A program made the translations under genes and the position numbers. A stretch of DNA of 64,000 bases. Origin: Arthrobacter sp. FW305-BF8. GTDB lineage: Bacteria > Actinomycetota > Actinomycetes > Actinomycetales > Micrococcaceae. The notes below the pieces were generated by a model that did not search any database, had not been told where the DNA came from, and was given only the letters and a program-made list of their open reading frames with translations. The stretch lies in assembly GCF_021789315.1 (NCBI RefSeq), contig NZ_CP084561.1, positions 496,001 through 560,000 on the forward strand, read 5' to 3'. Shown one piece after another: positions 16,454-24,856 of the stretch (position 1 is the first letter of the stretch; every line of letters begins with the position of its first letter).

Positions 16454-16966
16454 TTACCTTGCGCCGTTGCGTTGCCAATGCGTCCGCTGCCATTGCGCCG
16501 CGTGCCAGAAAAGCAGGCCAAGGGCCCCGACGAGCCCGGCGAAAAGGATCTGCGGCGCGAACGTGATCCACATGTAGCTGACGGGCATGACCTGCGGCTC
16601 GGTGCCTGAATTCAGTGATTCCTGCGCGAGCGTGAAGACCCCGAACGGCGACACCAGCAGGATCGCCACGAGAACCCACAACCCCGCGATGAACGGGTTC
16701 ACGGCCAGTCGGCTCCGCTGCCCGATGTCCGACGCCTCGTAGGGTACGAAACCCGCTGGCCCGGAAGCGGTCGGGCCGGCGCCTTGATCCCCAGCGCCCG
16801 GTTGTCCCGGCCCGAGGCCCGGCTGCCCAAATTCTTGCCTGCCCTGGCCCGCCGCTGAAGGGCCGAGGCGGCCGTCACCGGAAGGCGTCAAGCGCCCGTA
16901 TCCGGTGGGGTTTCCCTGTGGATCGACTTCCCGAAAATTTATCGGATCATGCTCACTGCCGGACAT
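16454..16966 (-). CDS. Hypothetical two-helix membrane protein with Gly/Pro/Gln-rich N-terminus
   Basis: A 170-residue protein. Residues 1-80 are Gly/Pro/Gln-rich and likely disordered. Two membrane helices follow (LWVLVAILLVSPFGVFTLA and APQILFAGLVGALGLLFWH), then a short basic tail (WQRTHWQRNGAR). This arrangement is common in unnamed Arthrobacter-type membrane proteins. Start set at 16966 because of the GGGGGG ribosome site; the longer frame to 17080 is Arg/Gly-rich and unlikely. Divergent from the siderophore operon. No function known. Confidence 0.65.
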   Translation of the reverse strand: MSGSEHDPINFREVDPQGNPTGYGRLTPSGDGRLGPSAAGQGRQEFGQPGLGPGQPGAGDQGAGPTASGPAGFVPYEASDIGQRSRLAVNPFIAGLWVLVAILLVSPFGVFTLAQESLNSGTEPQVMPVSYMWITFAPQILFAGLVGALGLLFWHAAQWQRTHWQRNGAR

Positions 16967-17180
16967 GCCCCCCTGCTTCCTGCTGCGGTCTACGCCTCGT
17001 GCCAGAAACTCTACTCCGCCCGTCCTGCCCTGTCCCCGGTGGCGACCGCCCCGGCGGCCCGCGCTCTCCCGGCTGGGCATTATGTGCCGTTCGGCCGCGT
17101 CGGGAAAGTCAATGACCCTTGATAACGAAGAAGAACCCCCGGATTGGGGTGGCCCGCAGAAATTACATCACGGAAGTTTG

Positions 17181-17214
17181 ACTAAAAGGCTTACCTAAGT
17201 AAGGCTGTCCTTGC
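17181..17214. promoter_or_regulatory. Overlapping iron boxes (IdeR/DmdR type) before the siderophore operon
   Basis: CTAAGTAAGGCTGTCCTTG at 17196-17214 matches 12 of 19 positions of the actinobacterial iron box (TTAGGTTAGGCTCACCTAA). On the other strand TTAGGTAAGCCTTTTAGTC (17181-17199) gives a second overlapping match. The pair lies 53-86 bases before the desA start, as expected for iron repression. Confidence 0.65.
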
Positions 17215-17266
17215 TTGGTGCCCATTGCTGGTACCTGGTGCTTATCCCACCGATAGAAGGATGACT

Positions 17267-18934
17267 ATGACGCTGCTGCCCGACGTGGAAGAGCCACGCG
17301 CGGACTTCGATGCCGGAACCGGAGTTGAGGCTCGAAACCCCTACGCCCAAGACGCGGGCCCGGCTGCTTCCAGCCTGGACTTCGGGTCCGGTGTGGAACT
17401 CGCCCTCGCCGCCAGCAACCAGCTGTTCAATGCCCGGAATGCGCCGCGCTACGTGGCCCAGGTGCTACAGGGCGTCAACGCCGTGGCCACCAAACTCGAG
17501 CGGACCTCGCAGCCGTTCACCGGCGTCGGCCCGGCCGAGATGAAGCGCCGCGTGGACGCCGTAGACCTGGAGTAGCCGCTGCCGGATACCGCGGCTGCCC
17601 TCGAGGAGCTGCAGCACACCTACCTGCGCGACGCCGTGTACTTCCATGATGCGAAGTACGCCGCGCACCTGAACTGCCCGGTGGTCATTCCCGCCCTGGT
17701 GGGGGAGGCAGTGCTCTCGGCGGTGAACTCGTCGATGGACACGTGGGACCAAAGCGCCGGCGCCACCATGATCGAGCGCCGCCTCATCGACTGGTCGGCA
17801 GAGCGGCTCGGGCTGGGAAACGAGGCCGACGGCGTGTTCACGTCCGGCGGCAGCCAGTCCAACCTGCAGGCGCTGCTCATCGCCCGCAACCATGCGGTGG
17901 CCCGGCTGCGGCAGGACCCGGCCAACGAGGGGCTGCGTCTCCCGCTGCTGCTCGAGAAGCTGCGGATCTTCACGTCAGTGGACAGCCACTTCAGCATCCA
18001 GAAGTCGGCCTCCATGCTGGGACTGGGGTTCGACGCCGTCGTATCCGTCGCCTGCACGGCGGACCACCGGATGGATCCGGCTACTTTGGCCAGCGCGCTG
18101 GCCACGGCCCACGACGACGGCCTGGTTCCCATGGCGGTTGTGGGTACGGCCGGGACCACCGACTTCGGCGCCGTGGATCCGCTGACTGACCTCGCCGCCC
18201 TGGCCGGAGCCTACGGCGCATGGTTCCACGTTGACGCCGCGTACGGCGGCGGGCTCATGGTCTCCAACCGCCACCGCCATCTCCTGGACGGCATCCGGCT
18301 GGCGGACTCCGTCACGGTGGACTTCCACAAGACCTTCTTCCAGCCGGTCAGTTCCAGCGCACTGCTGGTCCGCGAGGGTGCAATGCTGCGCCACGTCACC
18401 TACTACGCCGACTACCTCAACCCGGAAACCGCTGCCCGCGCCGAGATCCCCAACCAGGTGGACAAGAGCATCCAGACCACGCGCCGGTTCGACGCCCTCA
18501 AGCTGTGGCTGACGCTCCGGATCATGGGTGCCGCCGCCGTGGGCGCACTGCTCGACGAAGCCATCGACCTGGCTTCCCGGGTGGGCTCGGTACTCGCGGC
18601 AGACAATGACTTCGAGTTGGCGGCCGAACCACAGCTGAGCACGCTGGTCTTTCGGTACCGTCCGGTCCTGGCAGACGGCACACGGCTTTCGGAGGACGCG
18701 GCCGATGAGCTGAATCCGGCTATCCGCTCCGCAGTGTTCGCGTCCGGCCAGGCTGTCGTGGCGGGCACGAAGGTGGCAGGACGGCACTACCTGAAGTTCA
18801 CGCTCCTCAACGCCGAGGCGACTCTCGAGGACATCGGCGAGATCATCGGCCTGCTTCGAAGCTCCGGCGAAAGCCTGCTCGCAGCCGGTCTCCCGGGTGC
18901 CGGCTCCGAGGCAAAGACCGAGGCCCCCGCATGA
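17267..18934 (+). pseudogene. desA: PLP-dependent lysine/diaminobutyrate decarboxylase (DesA-like) with internal amber stop
   Basis: The frame from 17267 (AGAAGG six bases ahead) encodes a group II pyridoxal-phosphate decarboxylase. An in-frame TAG at 17573-17575 splits it after AVDLE. The same frame resumes at once (PLPDTAAALEELQHTYLRDA) and runs to 18934, so no frameshift is involved. A CAG-to-TAG change would explain it. The rest is intact: GGSQSNLQALL, HVDAAYGGG, and the PLP lysine in DFHKTFFQP. As a siderophore enzyme it should turn lysine into cadaverine. As read, only a 102-residue stub or a protein re-initiated downstream could form. Its end overlaps desB by four bases. Confidence 0.85.
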
Positions 18935-20292
18935 GCACGCCGTCATTCAGCACCCCTGCATCCAGCACCTCAAACAAAGACCGCGTTTACGACTTCGCCG
19001 GGATCGGCGTCGGGCCCTTCAACCTTGGGCTCGCGGCCCTGAGTGAACCCATTGAAGGCCTCGACGGCGTGTTCCTCGAGCGCCGCGAATCCTTCGACTG
19101 GCATCCCGGCATGATGCTGGAGCCGGCCCACCTGCAGGTACCGTTCATGGCGGACCTCGTGACGCTGGCGGATCCGACGTCACCATACTCATTCCTGAAC
19201 TTCCTCAAGCAGACCGGGCGCCTCTACCGCTTCTACATCCGTGAAAACTTCTACCCCCTGCGGGCGGAGTACAACCAGTACTGCCAGTGGGTTGCCGGGC
19301 AGCTGCCTTCGGTCCGGTTTGGCACGCACGTCACCGAGGTGACGTACGACGGCGGCGTGTACACGCTTTCGGTGGACGGCCCGGCCGGGCCGGAGGTGAT
19401 TCGTGCGCGCCGGCTGGTGCTCGGTACAGGAACATCACCCTACATCCCGGACGCGTGCCGCGAGATCCTGGGGTCCGGGGGAACGGTTCTCCACAACGCG
19501 GACTACCTGGCACGCAAGAGCGAACTCCAGCAGCGGCGCAGCATCACCATCGTGGGCAGCGGGCAGAGCGCGGCGGAGATCTACTACGAACTGCTGCAGG
19601 ACATCGACGTGCACGGGTACCAGCTCAACTGGGTCACGCGCTCGGGCAGGTTCTTTCCGCTGGAATACACCAAGCTCACGCTGGAGATGACCTCGCCGGA
19701 GTACGTTGACTACTTCCACGGGCTCCCGCAGGAGCGGCGCGACTCGCTCATCAAGAACCAGAAGAACCTCTACAAGGGCATCAACTCCGAGCTCATCGAT
19801 TCGATCTACGACCTCCTGTACACCAAGAGCCTCTCGGGCATGGTGGATACCCGGCTGCTCACGCATTCGACCGTGACAGGTGCCGGCTGGAATGCCTCCG
19901 CCGGCTCCCACTCCCTGGAGCTGGCCCACGGGGAGCAGGGCACGGACTACTCGCTGGAGACGGAGGCGGTGGTCCTGGCCACCGGATACGCGTACCGTGA
20001 GCCGGCGTTCCTGGCCGGCGTGCAGGAGCGCATTGCCCGGGACGGCGCAGGAAGGTTCGCCGTGCAGCGCAACTACAGCACCGGCGTCGAACCCGGCGAA
20101 ATCTTCGTGCAGAACGCGGAACTCCACACCCACGGTTTCGTCACACCGGACCTCGGCATGGCCGCCTACCGCAACTCGTGCATCCTCGGGGAAATCCTGG
20201 GCCGCGAGGTCTATCCGGTGGAGCGCAGCATCGCTTTCCAGGAGTTCGGCGCACCCGCTGCAGTATCTACGAACATCGAGGTGCCCGCTTGA
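18931..20292 (+). CDS. desB: Lysine/ornithine N-monooxygenase (siderophore, DesB-like)
   Basis: A 453-residue flavoprotein that hydroxylates the terminal amine of cadaverine, lysine or ornithine for hydroxamate siderophores. It shows the FAD motif FAGIGVGPFNLGLAAL, the NADPH motif TIVGSGQSAAEIYYELL, and the late VVLATGYAYREPAFL segment. It starts on the ATGA overlap with desA and ends overlapping desC, so the four genes form one coupled operon. Neighbours indicate a DesB role (N-hydroxycadaverine). Confidence 0.93.
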   Translation: MSTPSFSTPASSTSNKDRVYDFAGIGVGPFNLGLAALSEPIEGLDGVFLERRESFDWHPGMMLEPAHLQVPFMADLVTLADPTSPYSFLNFLKQTGRLYRFYIRENFYPLRAEYNQYCQWVAGQLPSVRFGTHVTEVTYDGGVYTLSVDGPAGPEVIRARRLVLGTGTSPYIPDACREILGSGGTVLHNADYLARKSELQQRRSITIVGSGQSAAEIYYELLQDIDVHGYQLNWVTRSGRFFPLEYTKLTLEMTSPEYVDYFHGLPQERRDSLIKNQKNLYKGINSELIDSIYDLLYTKSLSGMVDTRLLTHSTVTGAGWNASAGSHSLELAHGEQGTDYSLETEAVVLATGYAYREPAFLAGVQERIARDGAGRFAVQRNYSTGVEPGEIFVQNAELHTHGFVTPDLGMAAYRNSCILGEILGREVYPVERSIAFQEFGAPAAVSTNIEVPA

Positions 20293-20852
20293 GCTTCACG
20301 TTCCGCTGCGTCGACGCGGCTGCCGACGCCCCACTCATCCACAGCTGGGTCACCCGCCGGTACGCCTCCTTCTGGGGGATGCTGAACGCGACAGTCGAGG
20401 ACGTCGTGGAGGAGTATTCCAAAATCCAGTCCAGCGGACATCACCACGCACTGCTGGGGATCGACGACGGCGTCCCCGCCTTCCTGATGGAGGAGTACCT
20501 GCCGGAGTCATCGCCGCTCTCGGACGTCTACACCGTCCAGCCCGGCGACATCGGCATGCACCTGCTGGTGGCTCCGCCGCAGGGGACGCCGCGCAACGGG
20601 TTCACTGCCGGCGTCATGGAGACCGTCCTGGACCGGCTCTTCCAAAAGCCCGGCGTGGAGCGCGTGGTGGTGGAGCCCGACGCCCGCAACACCAAGATCC
20701 ACGTCCTCAACGCGCGGCTGGGCTTCGAGCCCGCCGGCGAGGTGACCCTTCCGGACAAGCAGGCCCTCCTGAGCTTCTGCACGCGCGAGTCGTTCCACTC
20801 CGCCCGTTCTTCTACCCCCGAACGCCAGCCAACCCAGGGAGCATCACTGTGA
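20289..20852 (+). CDS. desC: Siderophore acyltransferase (GNAT, DesC-like)
   Basis: A 187-residue acyl-CoA-dependent acyltransferase of the siderophore type (RhbD/IucB/DesC). Characteristic pieces are LIHSWVTRRYASFWGM near the N-terminus, GDIGMHLLVAPPQGTPRNGF for acyl-CoA binding, and VVVEPDARNTKIHVLNARLGF. It should succinylate or acetylate N-hydroxycadaverine. The start is TTG at 20289 with GAGGTG ahead, overlapping the desB stop; no ATG in this position keeps the N-terminal motif. Confidence 0.9.
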   Translation: MSFTFRCVDAAADAPLIHSWVTRRYASFWGMLNATVEDVVEEYSKIQSSGHHHALLGIDDGVPAFLMEEYLPESSPLSDVYTVQPGDIGMHLLVAPPQGTPRNGFTAGVMETVLDRLFQKPGVERVVVEPDARNTKIHVLNARLGFEPAGEVTLPDKQALLSFCTRESFHSARSSTPERQPTQGASL

Positions 20853-22696
20853 CCACCCTTGAATTCGAATCTGCCCTGACCGCAGGCAACGCGGCAGCCC
20901 ACCTCACACCCGAACGCTGGGCTGCTGCCAACAGGCACCTGGTCCGCAAGGCGCTCTCCGAGTTCTCACATGAGCGGATCCTGGTTCCGGAGCCGGTGGG
21001 TGACAATGAGAGCAACTGTGCCGGCGGGTACCGGGTCCGGAGCGATGACAGCACCGCTGAATACCGCTTCTCGGCCCGGGTCCTGCAGCTGGACCACTGG
21101 TCCATCGACGCTTCCTCCATCACCTGCAGCCGCAACGGCGAGGACGCCCCGCTGGACGCGCTGCGCTTCATCACCGAGTTCTCCGGCACCCTCGGCATCC
21201 GCCAGGAGATGCTCCCGGTCTACCTTGAGGAGATCAGCAGCACGCTCTCCAGCCATGCGTTCAAGCAATGGGTGGGCCAACCGTCGTCGGCCGAACTGGC
21301 GGCCGGCGTGACCCGCGGCGCGGATGCAGCCACGGACTTCCAGGCGATTGAACGCAGCATGACCGAGGGGCATCCGTGCTTTGTGGCCAACAACGGCCGG
21401 TTGGGCTTCGGAATCGGTGACTACTGTGCCTTCGCCCCCGAGGCCGGAGCCCCGGTGCAGCTGGAGTGGATCGCGGTGCACCGCGGCAAAGCGGTCTTCA
21501 CCTCCAGTGCAGGCCTGAGTTACACCGCCCATCTTGAAGCCGAACTGGGGACGGGCGCTTTGGTGTTCTTCGACGCCGAGCTCGGCGCCCTGGGCCTCGA
21601 CCCGGCCGAGTACTTCCTGATGCCGGTGCATCCGTGGCAGTGGGAGAACAAGCTGACGGTCACATTCGCGGCCGAGATCGCGCAACGGCGCATCGTCCAC
21701 CTCGGGATCGGGGCCGACAGCTATCAGGCGCAGCAGTCCATCCGCACGTTTTTCAACACCGCGGCGCCGGAGAAGACGTACGTGAAGACAGCCATGTCGG
21801 TCCTCAACATGGGGTTCATGCGCGGGCTGTCGCCGCAGTACATGAAGGCCACGCCGGCGATCAATGACTGGCTCCAGGACCTGATCGCCGGTGACGGGGC
21901 GCTCCAGGGCCGGGGGCTCGCCATGATCCGCGAAGTGGCGGCCATTGGTTATCACAACGGCTATTACGAGGCAGCCGCTGCGAAGGGATCGCCCTACCGC
22001 AAGATGCTGTCCGCGCTGTGGCGGGAGAGCCCGCTGCCGCTGCTCAAGGACGGGCAGCAGCTGGCCACCATGGCCTCGCTCCTGCACGTTGACGCCGCCG
22101 GCAAACCCATGGTGTCCGCGCTGATCGAGCAGTCGGGGCTGGAGCCTGCCGCGTGGCTGCGGCAGTACTTCGAGGCGTACCTCGTGCCGCTGGTGCACTG
22201 CCTGTACCGCTACGAGCTCGCGTTCATGCCCCACGGCGAAAACGTGATCCTGGTCCTTGAGAACGGCGTGCCGGTCCGCGCCGTCATGAAGGACATCGCC
22301 GAGGAGATTGTGGTGATGGGGGACAGGCTTGACCTGCCCGAAGCGGTGTCCCGGATCAAGGTGGACATTCCTGACGGGGACAAGGTCTTGTCCATCTTCA
22401 CCGATGTGTTCGACTGTATCTTCCGTTTCCTTGCGGCCCTTCTGGAGGAAGACGGCGTGCTCAGCGGCGAGGAGTTCTGGCGCACGGCGGCGGCGGCGGT
22501 TCGCGACTACCAGGGTGAGCACCCGGAACTGGCGGATCAGTTTGTCCGCCATGATCTGTTCGCCCCGGACTTCGAGCTGTCCTGCCTGAACCGGCTGCAG
22601 CTGCGCAACAACCAGCAGATGCTCGATCTTGCCGACCCGTCCGGTGGCCTGCAGAAGGCGGGAAGGCTCGCGAATCCGCTGGCCAACTTCGCCTGA
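20849..22696 (+). CDS. desD: NRPS-independent siderophore synthetase (IucA/IucC family, DesD-like)
   Basis: A 615-residue ATP-dependent synthetase that joins and cyclises the hydroxamate units. Family motifs include HPCFVANNGRLGFG, MPVHPWQWENKLTV, VKTAMSVLNMGFMRGLSP, RYELAFMPHGENVILVLENG and VRAVMKDIAEEI. GTG start overlapping the desC stop, with AGGGAG seven bases upstream. With desABC this predicts a desferrioxamine/nocardamine-type product. No siderophore uptake gene lies beside it in this window. Confidence 0.93.
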   Translation: MTTLEFESALTAGNAAAHLTPERWAAANRHLVRKALSEFSHERILVPEPVGDNESNCAGGYRVRSDDSTAEYRFSARVLQLDHWSIDASSITCSRNGEDAPLDALRFITEFSGTLGIRQEMLPVYLEEISSTLSSHAFKQWVGQPSSAELAAGVTRGADAATDFQAIERSMTEGHPCFVANNGRLGFGIGDYCAFAPEAGAPVQLEWIAVHRGKAVFTSSAGLSYTAHLEAELGTGALVFFDAELGALGLDPAEYFLMPVHPWQWENKLTVTFAAEIAQRRIVHLGIGADSYQAQQSIRTFFNTAAPEKTYVKTAMSVLNMGFMRGLSPQYMKATPAINDWLQDLIAGDGALQGRGLAMIREVAAIGYHNGYYEAAAAKGSPYRKMLSALWRESPLPLLKDGQQLATMASLLHVDAAGKPMVSALIEQSGLEPAAWLRQYFEAYLVPLVHCLYRYELAFMPHGENVILVLENGVPVRAVMKDIAEEIVVMGDRLDLPEAVSRIKVDIPDGDKVLSIFTDVFDCIFRFLAALLEEDGVLSGEEFWRTAAAAVRDYQGEHPELADQFVRHDLFAPDFELSCLNRLQLRNNQQMLDLADPSGGLQKAGRLANPLANFA

Positions 22697-22773
22697 ACTC
22701 GGCCGCCCGGCGGGGCTGATCTCAGCGGCGCCGCGGGGCTGTTTTCAGCGTGCCGCGGGCTTAGGCTGTTGCC

Positions 22774-23577
22774 ATGACGCCCAACACCGCCAGACCCACC
22801 GCCCTCGTCACCGGCGCCACCGCGGGACTGGGTGCAGAATTCGCCCGCCAGCTTGGCGAACAGGGGAACAACCTCGTGCTCGTGGCCCGCGACACGGCAC
22901 GGCTGCAGGCCACCGCGGAGGAGCTGCAGCGGCGGTACGGAACAACGGCTGAGGTGCTGACCGCGGACCTGACCGACGACGGCGGCGTGGCCGCCGTCGT
23001 CGGGCGCCTTTCCGACCCCGCACGGCCGGTAGACGTACTGGTGAACAACGCCGGAATCGGGCTGCTGCACAACTTCGACGAGAACTCGATCGAGGACGAG
23101 AAGAAGCACCTGAAGCTGCACGTGGAGACGTCCATGGAACTCTGCCACGCCGCCCTTCAGGGCATGCTGGCGCGCGGTTCCGGCCGCATCATCAACGTGG
23201 CCAGCGTGGCGGCCTTCCTGCCCCGCGGCTCCTACTCGGCGGCGAAGGCGTGGCTGCTCAGCTTCAGCCGCTGGGCGAACCTCGCCTACTCGCCCCGCGG
23301 CGTGAAGGTGACCGCCGTCTGCCCCGGCTTTGTCCACACCGAGTTCCACGACCGGATGGGCATGGACAAGTCCGTGGCCCCGGGCTGGACCTGGTTGCGG
23401 CCAGGCCGTGTGGTGCGCGAAGCACTGGCGGACAATGAGCGCGGGAAGGCTGTTTCCATCCCGACCAAGCGCTACAAGGTGCTGGCCGCCGTCGTCCGCG
23501 TGGTGCCGGACAGGTTTACGGCCGGACCGCCGCGCCGGCCGCAGGAGCCTGGCGCCGGTTCCGCCGCGAGCGGATAA
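22774..23577 (+). CDS. Short-chain dehydrogenase/reductase
   Basis: A 267-residue classical SDR. It shows the cofactor site ALVTGATAGLGAEFARQL, the NNAG motif VLVNNAGIGLLH, the catalytic Ser in INVASVAAFLP and YSAAKAWLLSF with Tyr-x3-Lys. VCPGFVHTEFHDRMGM follows. Substrate unknown. TAGGCT lies exactly six bases before the ATG with no Shine-Dalgarno, so the mRNA is probably leaderless. The last 62 bases overlap the convergent FUSC gene. Confidence 0.9.
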   Translation: MTPNTARPTALVTGATAGLGAEFARQLGEQGNNLVLVARDTARLQATAEELQRRYGTTAEVLTADLTDDGGVAAVVGRLSDPARPVDVLVNNAGIGLLHNFDENSIEDEKKHLKLHVETSMELCHAALQGMLARGSGRIINVASVAAFLPRGSYSAAKAWLLSFSRWANLAYSPRGVKVTAVCPGFVHTEFHDRMGMDKSVAPGWTWLRPGRVVREALADNERGKAVSIPTKRYKVLAAVVRVVPDRFTAGPPRRPQEPGAGSAASG

Positions 23578-24619
23578 GCACCACCACCAGAATTCCGGTG
23601 CCGGCCCCCACCACGGTTTCAACGGCGCGTTCGACAATGAGCACCTGCGGGTCCGCCGGCGCCGCGAGGTGGGTCATCAGCAGGATGACCGGAGTGAACC
23701 AGACCATCGCCAGCCCGTAGTGCCGGGTCATGAAGAGTTCGGTGCCGAACTGGAATACGATCACCAGCAGTGCCAGCACCGCGGCCTCCGCTCCCGGGAA
23801 AAAGTGCAGCGGGGCCCAGGGGCCCGGCAGAAGTACGACGGCGACCAGCACCAGCCCGAGGAACGTCCCCATGATTCTGTGGATGCCGCGGTGGACACTG
23901 CTGGGCAGGTCCGCGCCGGCGAGTGGTACCGCGGCGGCGGCCATCGCCCAGTGCGGGTGGCCGCTTCCGGTCAGGACGCCAACGGTGCCTGCGGCCCCGA
24001 CGGCCAGCACGTAGCGGGCCGCGTGGATTGCGGCGTGGCGCCGGAAGGTTCCGTGGAGGCGGACTGCGGGACGGACCGCGCCGGGATGCCAGGCCCTGCC
24101 GCGGACCCAGCCGCCGAATCCCACGAGCAGGGAGAAAGCGGCGGAACCGGCAGCAATGAGCAGCGCAACATACCAGGGCACGGCGGTGGGAACGGATGCG
24201 CAGGCGCCCAGGGCGAGGATCCCGAAGAAGGGGCCGTTGGGCCGCAGCCGCACTTTGTCGGAATAGACAGACCCCGCGCCGGCCAGCAGGGCTTCGATGC
24301 CCACGAGCCACCAGGAGTGCAGGCCGTTGACCGACAGGACCACGCCAACGGTCACGCCGGACAGCAGAACCAGTGCCGCCTGCAGCTGATGTGTGAGCCG
24401 GAGCTGGTGCGGCTCGGAGCGGCCGTACATGCCGGTGAGCGCGCCGAACACGGCATAGATGGTGAGCTCGGGCCGGCCAAGGAGCAGCAGGACGAGGGAG
24501 GGGACGGCCACGCTGATGGCCACCCGCCACGCCGAGAGATAGTCATTGTTGGCGGGGCCAAAGCTGTGCAGCTGCCGCAGGTGGCGCACTAAAGACTGCA
24601 CCGGCAGGACCCCCTTCAT
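23516..24619 (-). CDS. FUSC family membrane protein
   Basis: A 367-residue protein with about ten hydrophobic helices and two similar halves, as in FUSC/aromatic-acid-exporter-like proteins. AWRVAISVAVPSLVLLLLG and ALTGMYGRSEPHQLRL lie in the first half; HRIMGTFLGLVLVAVVLL lies in the second. Probably exports small organic acids; substrate unknown. TAATTT sits six bases before the ATG, suggesting a leaderless start. The 3' end overlaps the SDR gene antisense. Confidence 0.82.
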   Translation of the reverse strand: MKGVLPVQSLVRHLRQLHSFGPANNDYLSAWRVAISVAVPSLVLLLLGRPELTIYAVFGALTGMYGRSEPHQLRLTHQLQAALVLLSGVTVGVVLSVNGLHSWWLVGIEALLAGAGSVYSDKVRLRPNGPFFGILALGACASVPTAVPWYVALLIAAGSAAFSLLVGFGGWVRGRAWHPGAVRPAVRLHGTFRRHAAIHAARYVLAVGAAGTVGVLTGSGHPHWAMAAAAVPLAGADLPSSVHRGIHRIMGTFLGLVLVAVVLLPGPWAPLHFFPGAEAAVLALLVIVFQFGTELFMTRHYGLAMVWFTPVILLMTHLAAPADPQVLIVERAVETVVGAGTGILVVVLIRSRRNRRQAPAAGAAVRP

Positions 24620-24752
24620 CCTTCGAAATTAGCACTCCAGCAAAGATCTCACCGCGCGCTGCGTCACAAAGTGAGGCAGGCAACAGAGCTGCCTCGACTG
24701 GGCAAAATTTGGCAGCACGGCAGCACGGCAGCGCGGGCGGCGCGGGCGGCGC

Positions 24753-24804
24753 GAAGGCCCGCCGGGCGTGCCCCGTGGAAGGGGCATACCGGGGACGGGC
24801 CTTC
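24753..24804 (-). terminator. Hairpin after the MHS transporter gene
   Basis: Nine-base arms GAAGGCCCG and CGGGCCTTC enclose a second short GCCCC/GGGGC stem. It lies 53 bases past the transporter stop and upstream of the FUSC start. Confidence 0.55.
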
Positions 24805-24856
24805 AGTCGCGCCAGCCTTTAGCCGCAGCAGGCTGTGCCAGCAGGTTTCGCCAGCA

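Noticed and set aside
17636..18934. Treating the downstream part of desA as a complete separate gene
   Set aside because: It lacks the N-terminal part of the enzyme and continues in the same frame as the upstream stub; it is the rest of one interrupted gene.
24721..24752. GCGGGCG-type short tandem repeat as a CRISPR or satellite
   Set aside because: Only a few imperfect units of 9-10 bases without spacers; local G+C-rich low complexity.
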